A stretch of 64,000 nucleotides of DNA from Desulfocapsa sp. (GTDB taxonomy: Bacteria; Desulfobacterota; Desulfobulbia; Desulfobulbales; Desulfocapsaceae). The DNA lies in assembly GCA_013792135.1 (NCBI GenBank), contig VMSP01000121.1, positions 1 through 64,000 on the forward strand, in the 5' to 3' direction. The notes under the pieces were generated by a model. The model saw only the letters and a list, made by a program, of their open reading frames with translations. It had not been told where the DNA came from and made no database searches. Made by a program: the position numbers and the translations under genes. Shown piece by piece: positions 39,499 to 48,993 of this stretch (its first letter is position 1; each line of letters opens with the position of its first letter).

Positions 39499-41727
39499 AT
39501 GAACGAAATAAAAGAACAGCTGGATAAAATAATCCACGCAACCCATCATGACCCTTTCCAATTTCTTGGCGTTCACTTTTCAGGGTCCGAAGAACAGACG
39601 GTTGTTATTCGCACCTTTCAGCCCCATGCCGCCTCCGTTACCCTGCTCACCGAGACTTTTTCCTTGCCTATGAAAAAGACCTGCGACGAAGGCCTCTATG
39701 AGCTGGAACTGGAGCGAGCTACTTTTAAAGACATCGACCTTGATCCCTACAATTACCGGTTCGAGATCACCTATTTTGACGGAACAGTTCACACCGTCAA
39801 TGATCCCTACCGTTTCCTGCCGGCACTCGACGAGCAGGACCGCTATCTCTTTAATTTCGGCACCCATTATGAACTCTATAACCACATGGGTGCCCACATG
39901 ACCAGTCGTTCCGGAATTGCCGGTACCATTTTCCGGGTATGGGCACCGTCTGCCGCCCGCGTCTCTGTTCTGGGAAATTTCAATAGCTGGGACGGACGGG
40001 TACACGCCATGCGCAGCCTGGGAGGTTCTGGAATTTGGGAGCTGTTTCTGCCGGGGATTGGTGAAGACGAACTCTATAAATTTGAGATCCGTACCCAGCA
40101 GGGGGCGATCCTGGAAAAGAACGACCCATTCCAGTTCTACGGCGAACTGCGTCCTAAGACCGCCTCCATTGTCCGCCCTCTGGATCACTATACATGGGAA
40201 GACCAACAATGGCAGCAGGACAGAAACGTCATTTCACCCTATGACCAGCCCATGGCTATCTATGAGGCTCATCCAGGTTCCTGGCAACGAGACCCGGAGG
40301 ATCCTGAACGATTTCTCACCTTCAGGGAGCTGGCCGACAAACTCATCCCCTATGTCCAGAAGCTGGGATTCACTCATATTGAACTGATGCCGGTAATGGA
40401 GCATCCGCTGGATGAATCCTGGGGCTATCAGGTGACAGGCCCCTTCAGTATGACCAGCCGCTACGGGACGCCGGAAGATTTCATGTACTTTGTTGACCAG
40501 TGTCATCAGAACAAAATTGGGGTAATCCTTGATTGGGTCCCGGCCCATTTTCCCAAAGACGAGCACAGCCTGGGCCGCTTTGACGGCACCTCCCTGTTTG
40601 AACACGAAGACCCGAGAAAAGGCGAGCAACAGGAATGGGGGACCTTTATCTACAACTATGGCCGCCGTGAGGTGAGCAATTTCCTGATAGCCAATGCCCT
40701 CTTCTGGTTGGACAAATACCACATTGACGGACTTCGGGTCGATGCCGTGGCCTCCATGCTCTATCTCGATTATTCACGCAAAGAAGGGGAATGGATCCCC
40801 AATGCCTATGGTGGTAGAGAGAATCTGGAGGCCATTGAGTTTATTCGTCATCTTAACTCCATTATTTATGATCGCCACCCTAATACCTTGATGATAGCGG
40901 AAGAATCAACCAGTTTTTACGGAGTTTCCAAAGCAGCGGATATCGGTGGGCTTGGTTTCGGCTTCAAATGGAACATGGGCTGGATGAACGATATTCTCAG
41001 TTATTTTACCAAAGACCCTCTATACAGGAAATTCCACCATAACATCCTCACCTTCTCCATCATCTATGCTTTTTCTGAAAATTTCATCCTCCCCATGTCC
41101 CACGACGAAGTAGTGCATGGCAAACGCTCGCTTCTCGACAAAATGCCAGGAGATCTGTGGCAGAAGTTTGCCAATCTGCGCCTGCTCTTCCTCACCATGT
41201 GGATGCATCCAGGAAAAAAACTGCTCTTTATGGGCAGTGAATTCGGACAATGGGCGGAGTGGAACTGTAAACGAAGCCTGGATTTCCATCTTCTGGACGA
41301 AAATCCACTTCATTCTCAGATGTTGACCTTCGTTGCGGAACTGAATCGGTTTTATAAGGAAAATCCCAGCTTGTGGCAACTGGATTTCAGCCCTGAAGGA
41401 TTTCAATGGCTTGATCTGGAAGACCGGCAGAATTCTATCATTTCCTATGTCCGTTATGGCAAGAACCGCGCCGACCACCTGGTCTGCCTGTTCAACTACA
41501 CCCCGCAGACTCATTATGACTACAAGCTGGGACTGCCGACCGACAGCCAGTATGAGGCAATCTTCTGTTCGGACAGCGAAAAATTTGGTGGCAGCAACGC
41601 CGGCAATAATGAGAGTAATACCACAATCTACCAGCCTCTTGCCGAACCCTTTGCTCAGGCCCCTTTCCATACACGGATCACCGTGCCGCCACTGGCTGGC
41701 GTAATTTTAAGACCCATTTCCAGATAA
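39499..41727 (+). CDS. glgB: 1,4-alpha-glucan branching enzyme
   Basis: 742 residues, the normal length of full GlgB. Two N-terminal CBM48 modules (GVHFSGSEEQTVVIRTFQPH; IFRVWAPSAARVSVLGNFNSW) are followed by the GH13 barrel. Its motifs include VILDWVPAHFPKDEH, the nucleophile in GLRVDAVASMLYLDYSR, the acid/base in MIAEEST, and LPMSHDEVVHGKRSLL. It adds alpha-1,6 branches to glycogen. No other glg gene is in the window. Two small genes follow closely on the same strand. Confidence 0.95.
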   Translation: MNEIKEQLDKIIHATHHDPFQFLGVHFSGSEEQTVVIRTFQPHAASVTLLTETFSLPMKKTCDEGLYELELERATFKDIDLDPYNYRFEITYFDGTVHTVNDPYRFLPALDEQDRYLFNFGTHYELYNHMGAHMTSRSGIAGTIFRVWAPSAARVSVLGNFNSWDGRVHAMRSLGGSGIWELFLPGIGEDELYKFEIRTQQGAILEKNDPFQFYGELRPKTASIVRPLDHYTWEDQQWQQDRNVISPYDQPMAIYEAHPGSWQRDPEDPERFLTFRELADKLIPYVQKLGFTHIELMPVMEHPLDESWGYQVTGPFSMTSRYGTPEDFMYFVDQCHQNKIGVILDWVPAHFPKDEHSLGRFDGTSLFEHEDPRKGEQQEWGTFIYNYGRREVSNFLIANALFWLDKYHIDGLRVDAVASMLYLDYSRKEGEWIPNAYGGRENLEAIEFIRHLNSIIYDRHPNTLMIAEESTSFYGVSKAADIGGLGFGFKWNMGWMNDILSYFTKDPLYRKFHHNILTFSIIYAFSENFILPMSHDEVVHGKRSLLDKMPGDLWQKFANLRLLFLTMWMHPGKKLLFMGSEFGQWAEWNCKRSLDFHLLDENPLHSQMLTFVAELNRFYKENPSLWQLDFSPEGFQWLDLEDRQNSIISYVRYGKNRADHLVCLFNYTPQTHYDYKLGLPTDSQYEAIFCSDSEKFGGSNAGNNESNTTIYQPLAEPFAQAPFHTRITVPPLAGVILRPISR

Positions 41728-41742
41728 GAAGGAACTCAAAAA

Positions 41743-41940
41743 ATGGCTGCCAATTCACCGACCCAACGCCCTGGAGACAAGATGAAAAAGGCCATCTGCG
41801 CCTTTTCTGAACTCATCAAGGAACATCCAGAAAAAAGTCGAATTTCCTTGCTCCATCAGGTCGAGATCAAGTTCGACCTCTCCCCTAAAGATTGTGAGTT
41901 TCTTAACGACCATTTCACCGAATGTCAGAATCAGGGGTAA
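41743..41940 (+). CDS. Small conserved-looking protein downstream of glgB
   Basis: 65 residues, charged and probably helical (KAICAFSELIKEHPEKSRISLLHQVEIKFDLSP). I recognise no family. It is a plausible real gene because AAGGA lies at a proper distance before its ATG, it starts 15 bases after glgB and it ends 33 bases before the DUF4126 gene, all on one strand. A cytoplasmic protein is expected. Confidence 0.65.
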   Translation: MAANSPTQRPGDKMKKAICAFSELIKEHPEKSRISLLHQVEIKFDLSPKDCEFLNDHFTECQNQG

Positions 41941-41973
41941 AAACAGCGAAGAAATAATAAAGGAGGTTAGAGA

Positions 41974-42630
41974 ATGGATGCCTACCAGCAACTCATCGCC
42001 ACCATCGCCCTGACCATGGGCACTGCCTGGGCCGCCGGGATCAATCTCTACGCAACCATCGGGGTTCTTGGTTTTCTGGGACTGACTGGTAACATTGTTC
42101 TCCCCGAACAGTTGCAGATACTGCAAAATCCTCTGGTGGTAGGTGCGGCCGCCCTGATGTACGCTGTAGAATTTTTTGCCGACAAGACTCCGGGGGTGGA
42201 TACCGGTTGGGACACCATTCACACCTTTATCCGCATTCCGGCTGGTGTCATGTTGGCGGCTGGGGCCGTGGGCGAGGTAAATCCAGCCGTCGTCATCGTG
42301 GCCGGAATCCTGGGCGGGACTGTCTCCGCCACCACCCATTCCCTCAAGGCCGGCTCACGAATCCTGATCAACACCTCTCCTGAACCCTTCAGCAACTGGA
42401 CCGCCTCACTGTTGGAAGACGTGGCCGTTGTCGCCGGACTCTGGACCGCACTCTATCACCCCATGACCTTTATAGGACTCTTCTTCCTGTTTATCCTCCT
42501 GGCCATATGGTTGCTGCCCAAGATATGGCAGGGGATCAAAGCACTTGTAGTCAGACTAAAGACATGCCTGACGCCACCGTCCCCACCGCCACAAGATGAT
42601 CACAAGTCGTCCAACCCTCAGCTGAACTGA
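41974..42630 (+). CDS. DUF4126 family membrane protein
   Basis: 218 residues with several hydrophobic segments. The family marks are WAAGINLYATIGVLGFLGL, YAVEFFADKTPGVDTGWDTIHTFIRIPAG (seen as FFADKTPGVDTGWD) and SATTHSLKAGSRILINTSPEP. Function unknown. GAGG-type ribosome-binding site (GGAGG) precedes the ATG. It appears to be the last gene of glgB-65aa-DUF4126. Confidence 0.85.
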   Translation: MDAYQQLIATIALTMGTAWAAGINLYATIGVLGFLGLTGNIVLPEQLQILQNPLVVGAAALMYAVEFFADKTPGVDTGWDTIHTFIRIPAGVMLAAGAVGEVNPAVVIVAGILGGTVSATTHSLKAGSRILINTSPEPFSNWTASLLEDVAVVAGLWTALYHPMTFIGLFFLFILLAIWLLPKIWQGIKALVVRLKTCLTPPSPPPQDDHKSSNPQLN

Positions 42631-42733
42631 CTTGCCAGAATAATGACAACAGGGTAACGCACATTCGCACTTAATAAACAAGTTAAAAGGCTACAGAACT
42701 ATAAACCAACAGACATAACGAGGAGGAATAAAA

Positions 42734-45700
42734 ATGAAGAGAACCGGCAGCAGCTTTTTTACAACATTAACCCTGACGTTTTTGTTTATGACGGGAGCGT
42801 TGCTGCCCCAGGTACTGGCGGCGTCCTTTGCCTATATTCCAAACCACTACAGTAACTCAGTCTCAGTTATAGACACAAGCACCAACACTGTTGTCGCGAC
42901 CCCCGCTGTAGGAAATGGTCCTTTTGGCGTAGCAGTCAATCCTACAGGCACAAGGGTTTATATAACAAACCTTAACGGCGGCACCGTTTCCGTCCTGGAC
43001 ACATCAAGCAATACCGTCATTGCCACAATCACAGTAGGCGAAAACCCTTATGGTATCACAGTGACTCCTAACGGCAGCCGCGTCTATGTGGCAAACTGGC
43101 TAAGCAACACCGTCTCGGCAATAGACACCAACACAAATACCGTTACGGCTACCATCCCGGTGGGAGCTGGTCCTTTTGGTATAGACGTCAACCCCGCCGG
43201 CAGCTGCGTCTATGTGACAAACAATGCCATTGATACCCTTTCGGTAATTGATACAAGCACCAACACTGTCATTACCGATCCCGCCCCAGTCTCTACCGGG
43301 GATGTTCCCTGGATGATAGCCATCACCCCATCAGGCAATCATGCCTATGTGGCACACTATAATGAATCCAATGTTTTGGCCATTGATACAAACACAAACA
43401 GCGTTGTCAGCACGATTCCTCTGGGCGGTATTACTATTGCCGGTTTGGCAGTCAATCCCTCCGGCAGCCTTGTTTATGCGGCAAACAGTAATAACAACAC
43501 TGTCCAGTTCATCGACACAAGTTCAAATACCGTTGCTGGTGCCATCCCCGTGGGAAGTTATCCCTATGGTTTGGCGATTACACCTTCCGGCAGTCATGTC
43601 TATGTGGCAAATCATTATAGCGACACTGTCTCGGCCATAGACACTGTCACGAATACCGTTGTTGCCACTATCCCGGTGGGATCACATCCTGTTGCCGTCG
43701 GCAAGTTTATCGGGCCCAATATATGCACCCCGCCTCCTTCAGGAATGTTCTCCTGGCTGGGCGGAGACAATAACGCCCTCGATATGGTCGGCGCCAACCA
43801 CGGCACGTTGGTAAATGGTACAACGTATGCCGCAGGCATGGTCGATCAGGCATTCAGTCTGGATGGAGAGGATGATTATGTGAACATACCGAATCTCACC
43901 AGCCAGAAATTCCCTGCGGCTTTCACAATCGGCGCCTGGATAAAGGCAACCGTATTACCGGGCGACATCGTGGTCTTAGCCGGTATGCCGGGAGGATATC
44001 AATTGGATTTACGCTCTAATGGCAAAATAGCATTTGGGAATGCCGGAGCAATGGTTGACTCAACAGCCTCAATTTCCAACAACACGTTTGTTCATGTAGC
44101 AGCCAGCTTTGATGCAGGAAATGTAAATATATATATCAATGGGGTACTGGATCATCAAGGCACGACCACCACATATAGCGGAGGTGAAATTCCATTTCAG
44201 GTCGGAGGGTTCGGAGATTACGCAAATACTTTTTTTAATGGGATGATCGATGAATTGGAACTCTACAATCGTGCCCTTACCGCCGAGGAAATAGCCGCCA
44301 TCTACAACGCCGGCAGTGCCGGAAAGTGCCGCTCCTGCACTCCGCCTCCCACTAACATGGCAGCATGGTGGAAGGCAGAAAATAATGCCGATGACAGCGT
44401 GAGTACTAATAACGGCACCGTGCAAAATGGTACAACGTATGCCGCAGGTAAGGTCGATCAGGCCTTCAGCCTGGATGGAGTGGATGCTTATGTTGAAGTG
44501 CCGCATAATGCAAGCCTGAGTTTCCCTCCTGCTTCGCCAATGAGTTTTGATCTATGGGTATATCGAACAAGTACATCAGCAACTCAACATATCTTTTCAA
44601 AACGTACCGACTGTACTTACTTTAATTATCAGCTAGCTTTGGATTCTGGCTTTAACACCGGGTTATGTTTCGGAGGCAATGCAACTCAGATCTGCACAAC
44701 TGGAGAGGAATCAGACCTGCCGCTCAACACCTGGACCCATATTGCCGGAACTTCTGACGAAACCACACTAAAACTGTATGTAAACGGCAAGTTAGCCGCA
44801 AGCAGATTAGGTTCTTTAGGTTCAGAGAATGAGGTTCCTCTTAAATTTGGTGCTGCGGGAACATGCGGCACATATCCATTTGGTGGCCTCATCGACGAAA
44901 TGGCAATCTACAGCCGCACCCTTTCAGCTGAGGAAATTGCGGCAATTTACAATGCCGGCAGCGCCGGGACGTGCGATATTGACACGACCCCTGACGCCTT
45001 TACCTTCACTGACCAGACAGGTGGGGCGGTAAATACTCTTACTCTTTCTAATACGATCACCGTAAGCGGTATCAACAGTCCGGCAGACATAAGCATTTCA
45101 TCCTGTACCGGTACAAATTGCGAATACCAGATCAACGGCGACAGTTGGACCTCTACTGCCAGCACAGTCAATAATAACGATACGGTTACCGTCAGACAGA
45201 CATCATCAAGCAGTTATGCGACAACCACAAACCTCAGCCTCGATATTGGCGGAGCAACTGATACCTTCAGCATAACTACAATCCAGAAGTATATCATGAC
45301 TCCAGGGAAAGCGGGTGATGGCAGCGGAACTATAACCAGCGACACAGCAAGCATAGATTGTATTTCCCGCCCAGAACCCGGAATAAACGATGGAACAGAT
45401 ACCGGTACAAGCCTGGCTGGAAAAGATGCCTTCGGCGGAACATGCAGCAACCCCGGCTACAATAATGGTGACGGCACTGCTATTTATGCTGCTCCCATAA
45501 CTACCTGTAACGAATGTAACAGTGACGCATTCATTCAGTTTGATTTGGCTTCGTTACCAGCCACTGTGGAACATGTTTATCTCGGAGTTACCCATTATCC
45601 TCATGACACATATTGTTATTCAAACTGTGACGCTGATTTTTATTTTTATCCCCTAACCTCTTCATGGAGTGAAAATACTGTCAGCTTGACAAATAACCCG

Positions 45701-46630
45701 ACTGCCAGCACAACGCCAGCCTATGGCCCAATCAATATTACCTTCCCTAATGACTTTGGAGCTCGAGAGTATGAAATTACAGATCTTTATCAACAATGGA
45801 AAGATGGTAGCATTCCAAATTATGGGATTGAAATTTCTTCTCCAACGATTGGGTGCAACAATGCATCTGTTGCTTTTTATGTCCATAGCTCTGACTCAGA
45901 AATTGGCAAGCGCCCCTATTTGCGTATTGTAACCGCCACAAGTGTCAATAACGAATGCGCCGGAGGGAATGCATGGAACTATGCATCTGGCGCAATCGTC
46001 ACCCTTACCGCCACCCCAGATGCAGGTTCTACCTTCACCGGCTGGAGCGGAGATGCAGACTGCGATGATGGTATAGTGACCATAAATGCAAACACAACCT
46101 GTACCGCTACTTTTGCTATCAATACCTACACTGTTAGCGCATCGGCAGGACCCAACGGCTCAATTAGCCCAGCAAATGACCAAACTGTAAATCATGGAAC
46201 TACAACCACATTTACCGTCACCCCTGACACCAACTACACCGCCAGTGTCAGCTGCACCTGCGGCGGAACACTAGATGGCACCACCTACACCACAAATGCC
46301 GTTACTTCAGACTGTACCGTTATTGCAACCTTTACCCTTAACAGCTATCCCCTCACGATCAATAAAACTGGCATCGGCACGGTGACAAGCAGCCCATCCG
46401 GTATTATTTGCGGCACGGATTGTTCCGAGGATTATAACTTTGGAACCGATGTCACCCTCACAGCCACTCCAGCTACCGGCAGCATCTTTACCGGATGGAC
46501 AGGCGGTGGCTGTACAGGGACAGGAGTTTGCACGGTGACCATGGATGAGCAGAAAGAAATTTCTGCATCTTTCCTGAAGGACTTTCCCTGGCCGATGTTT
46601 TTACCAGCCATAACCAAAGGAGTCCAATAA
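42734..46630 (+). CDS. Secreted YVTN beta-propeller / LamG / DNRLRE multidomain surface protein
   Basis: 1298 residues. Signal peptide at 1-30 (TLTLTFLFMTGALLPQVLAAS). About 30-330 holds roughly seven YVTN blades (SVIDTSTNTVVATPAVGNG; VYVANWLSNTVSAIDTNTNT). Two LamG-like lectin domains (337-532 and 541-747) each end in AEEIAAIYNAGSAG. A beta-rich spacer follows. A DNRLRE-like domain (about 877-1082; DAFIQFDLASLPATVEHVYL) appears inserted inside a bacterial-repeat module (SGTITSDTASIDC / ASGAIVTLTATPDAG). Two further such repeats end in TGWTGGGC. The last 17 residues (KDFPWPMFLPAITKGVQ) match the tail of the next protein. GAGGAGG precedes the ATG. Adhesion or sugar binding at the cell surface is inference. 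Confidence 0.87.
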   Translation: MKRTGSSFFTTLTLTFLFMTGALLPQVLAASFAYIPNHYSNSVSVIDTSTNTVVATPAVGNGPFGVAVNPTGTRVYITNLNGGTVSVLDTSSNTVIATITVGENPYGITVTPNGSRVYVANWLSNTVSAIDTNTNTVTATIPVGAGPFGIDVNPAGSCVYVTNNAIDTLSVIDTSTNTVITDPAPVSTGDVPWMIAITPSGNHAYVAHYNESNVLAIDTNTNSVVSTIPLGGITIAGLAVNPSGSLVYAANSNNNTVQFIDTSSNTVAGAIPVGSYPYGLAITPSGSHVYVANHYSDTVSAIDTVTNTVVATIPVGSHPVAVGKFIGPNICTPPPSGMFSWLGGDNNALDMVGANHGTLVNGTTYAAGMVDQAFSLDGEDDYVNIPNLTSQKFPAAFTIGAWIKATVLPGDIVVLAGMPGGYQLDLRSNGKIAFGNAGAMVDSTASISNNTFVHVAASFDAGNVNIYINGVLDHQGTTTTYSGGEIPFQVGGFGDYANTFFNGMIDELELYNRALTAEEIAAIYNAGSAGKCRSCTPPPTNMAAWWKAENNADDSVSTNNGTVQNGTTYAAGKVDQAFSLDGVDAYVEVPHNASLSFPPASPMSFDLWVYRTSTSATQHIFSKRTDCTYFNYQLALDSGFNTGLCFGGNATQICTTGEESDLPLNTWTHIAGTSDETTLKLYVNGKLAASRLGSLGSENEVPLKFGAAGTCGTYPFGGLIDEMAIYSRTLSAEEIAAIYNAGSAGTCDIDTTPDAFTFTDQTGGAVNTLTLSNTITVSGINSPADISISSCTGTNCEYQINGDSWTSTASTVNNNDTVTVRQTSSSSYATTTNLSLDIGGATDTFSITTIQKYIMTPGKAGDGSGTITSDTASIDCISRPEPGINDGTDTGTSLAGKDAFGGTCSNPGYNNGDGTAIYAAPITTCNECNSDAFIQFDLASLPATVEHVYLGVTHYPHDTYCYSNCDADFYFYPLTSSWSENTVSLTNNPTASTTPAYGPINITFPNDFGAREYEITDLYQQWKDGSIPNYGIEISSPTIGCNNASVAFYVHSSDSEIGKRPYLRIVTATSVNNECAGGNAWNYASGAIVTLTATPDAGSTFTGWSGDADCDDGIVTINANTTCTATFAINTYTVSASAGPNGSISPANDQTVNHGTTTTFTVTPDTNYTASVSCTCGGTLDGTTYTTNAVTSDCTVIATFTLNSYPLTINKTGIGTVTSSPSGIICGTDCSEDYNFGTDVTLTATPATGSIFTGWTGGGCTGTGVCTVTMDEQKEISASFLKDFPWPMFLPAITKGVQ

Positions 46631-46650
46631 AAGAGGAGAGTCTTTATACA

Positions 46651-46755
46651 CCTTGCTCCTCCGGTGTGGGCTGGACAATTTCTCAACATAGCCGATGGAG
46701 CACCATTACTTATTTTGTCTATCCAATAGTGCACAAATTCTGCGGCAAAGGTAAA
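46651..46755. repeat. Duplicated intergenic segment, copy A (leader of the SBBP gene)
   Basis: The segment from TTGCTCCTCCGGTGTGGG through TTTCTCA to ATTCTGCGGCAAAGG lies just before the SBBP gene. Copy B downstream of that gene has the same elements in the same order (TTGCTCCTCTGTGG, TTTCTCA, ATTCTGCGGAAATGG). It may hold a promoter or leader shared by this gene family. Confidence 0.55.
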
Positions 46756-46777
46756 AAACAAAACAGGGGGAAAAACC

Positions 46778-48781
46778 ATGAAAAACAAGCGGATTAAAGG
46801 TTCTATTTGGCTTCTCATGTTGATGGCGATGTTCTGTGCCTTGATGGCTGATATGGCCAATGCGAACAGTGGAGTAAAAAACCGACCCCTGCCGGTGGAA
46901 AATGATCTCTTACAATTCAGGGCTGGAACTCATGTCATGGGGTTCAAGCCGGACAAGGCGTACCTTGTGAATACGGCTGGTTTTTTAAGCGTAGAATTTC
47001 TTGGCGCCCATACTATTGTCCCGCAGGCTGTCGCCGCAGATAACACAAATCGGCACCAGGATAATATTGCATTAACACCAGACCGTGAAGACACGCTTGC
47101 CAATCTGCAACGGGTCGAATACCAGGATCTTTGGGACGGGATAACCCTTCACTATGACGCGGTGCAAACGGGGATTGCCGAAAGCACTTATTTCATTCAA
47201 CCCGGGGCTGATGTTGCTGATATCAGGTTGAGATATAACGCCGACACCGAACTGCAGCAAGACGGGTCGCTCAAGATCAAACTTGCCACCCGGCAAGGCT
47301 ATATTACCGAGTCAATGCCAGTGGCTTGGCAGATTGTGGATGGCCGAAAAAAAGCAGTCCAGGTGGCATATGAGATACAAGACGGGAAAATTGGCTTTAA
47401 AACTGGAGCATACAACAAGGATCATGAACTGATTATCGATCCAACCTATCAGTGGCACACTTTCTACGGCTCTACAGCTACTGATTCTGGCCTTGCCATA
47501 GCTGTTGACGAAAACGGAAATGTCTATGTAACAGGTTCCAGCGATGCCACCTGGGGCAACCCGTTGCATCCTTATACTGACAGTACTGACATCGTGGTCT
47601 TAAAACTTAACAGCTCAGGAGCATTGCAGTGGAATACCTTCTATGGCTCTGCAAATAGTGATTATGGCAATAGCATAGCCATTGACGGAAACGGGAATGT
47701 TTATGTAACAGGTCAGAGTAATACCTCCTGGGCCAGCCCGGTCGCCCCGCTGCATGCCCATAATTCAGGCTTTGATGTCGTGATTCTCAAACTTGACAGT
47801 TCAGGGGCATACCAGTGGCACACCTTCTACGGCTCTGCGTCTACTGATTCTGGCCTTGGCATAGCTGTTGACGGAGACGGGAATATCTATATATCAGGTA
47901 TCAGTGTTGCCACCTGGGGCATCAGCCCGCTTAATCCCCATGGTGGAGGGGGTAACGCTGATATCGTTGTCTTCAAGCTTGACAGTTCAGGAAACAACCT
48001 GCTGTGGAATACCTTCTATGGCTCTACATCCACTGATTATGGTAATGGTATAGCCCTCAAAAGCGGATATGTTTATGTAACAGGTTACAGCAATGCATCC
48101 TGGGGTATCCCGCTGCATGCTCATAGTGCAGGAGCTACAGCTGACATCATGATCTTAAAGCTTGACGATACAGGAGCGTTACAGTGGAACACCTTCTACG
48201 GTTCTGGAACATATGACGATAAAGGCTATGGTATAGCCGTTGACGGGAGCGGGAATACCTATGTAGCAGGTACGAGTAAGGCCACCTGGGGCAGTCCTGT
48301 TAATCCTTTTAATGGAAGTGGACAGGGTGAAATCACGGTCCTCAAGCTTAACACTTCTGGGGCATTACAATGGAACACCTTCCACGGCTCGCTATCTATT
48401 GATAATGGTTATAACATAGCCGTTGATGGAAATAGAAATGTCTATGTAACAGGTTCCAGTAATGCCACCTGGGGCAGCCCACTGCATGCTTATAGTGGCA
48501 GCACTGACATTGTGGCCTTAAAGCTTGCTAATTCAGGAATACTCCAGGGAAATACATTCTACGGCGCTGTATCTGTTGCTGATTATGGTTATGGTTTAAT
48601 CGTTGACGGAAGCGGAAATGTCTATATAACAGGTTCCAGCAATGCCACCTGGGGCAGCCCGCTGCATGCTCATAGCGTAGGCCTCAACGAGGATATCGTG
48701 ATCTTAAAGATCTCCGATACCTTCAAGAAATTCCCATGGCCGATGTTTCTACCAGCCATCATCAAGGGAGGAGTCCATTAA
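46778..48781 (+). CDS. Secreted SBBP-repeat seven-bladed beta-propeller protein
   Basis: 667 residues. Signal peptide at 1-30 (LLMLMAMFCALMADMANANS). An N-terminal domain (about 35-225) of the type that precedes SBBP repeats carries QRVEYQDLWDGITLHYDAV and ELIIDPTYQW. Seven repeats of about 60 residues follow, each with WNTFYGS, GNVYVTGSSNATWG and DIVxLKL, fitting a closed seven-bladed propeller. The C-terminal tail FKKFPWPMFLPAIIKGGVH matches the preceding protein almost exactly. GGGGG lies upstream of the ATG. Function at the cell surface is unknown. Confidence 0.87.
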   Translation: MKNKRIKGSIWLLMLMAMFCALMADMANANSGVKNRPLPVENDLLQFRAGTHVMGFKPDKAYLVNTAGFLSVEFLGAHTIVPQAVAADNTNRHQDNIALTPDREDTLANLQRVEYQDLWDGITLHYDAVQTGIAESTYFIQPGADVADIRLRYNADTELQQDGSLKIKLATRQGYITESMPVAWQIVDGRKKAVQVAYEIQDGKIGFKTGAYNKDHELIIDPTYQWHTFYGSTATDSGLAIAVDENGNVYVTGSSDATWGNPLHPYTDSTDIVVLKLNSSGALQWNTFYGSANSDYGNSIAIDGNGNVYVTGQSNTSWASPVAPLHAHNSGFDVVILKLDSSGAYQWHTFYGSASTDSGLGIAVDGDGNIYISGISVATWGISPLNPHGGGGNADIVVFKLDSSGNNLLWNTFYGSTSTDYGNGIALKSGYVYVTGYSNASWGIPLHAHSAGATADIMILKLDDTGALQWNTFYGSGTYDDKGYGIAVDGSGNTYVAGTSKATWGSPVNPFNGSGQGEITVLKLNTSGALQWNTFHGSLSIDNGYNIAVDGNRNVYVTGSSNATWGSPLHAYSGSTDIVALKLANSGILQGNTFYGAVSVADYGYGLIVDGSGNVYITGSSNATWGSPLHAHSVGLNEDIVILKISDTFKKFPWPMFLPAIIKGGVH

Positions 48782-48866
48782 GAGAGGAGCCGTTTACAGA
48801 TACACAGCAAGCTCGACAAGCTCAAAAGCTTCATTTATCTGCAAAAACTCGGATAGCCTGAAGAAG

Positions 48867-48972
48867 CATTGCTCCTCTGTGGTTAGATAGTTTCTCATAA
48901 AAACCGTCATAACCGGAGGGGTAATCGCTATGTTCTATACATCAAATATGCACATATTCTGCGGAAATGGCC
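48867..48972. repeat. Duplicated intergenic segment, copy B (no gene follows)
   Basis: A degenerate second copy of the leader found upstream of the SBBP gene, in the same orientation, in the gap between that gene and the convergent histidine kinase gene. No propeller-type gene follows it, so it looks like the scar of a lost third family member. The rest of the 212-base gap shows nothing else. Confidence 0.5.
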
Positions 48973-48993
48973 AGAATATGACTTTATCAAAAG

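Noticed and set aside
39290-39502. 70-codon ORF ending at the glgB start codon
   Set aside because: Low-complexity serine-rich product with no ribosome-binding site; the region is better read as the glgB leader.
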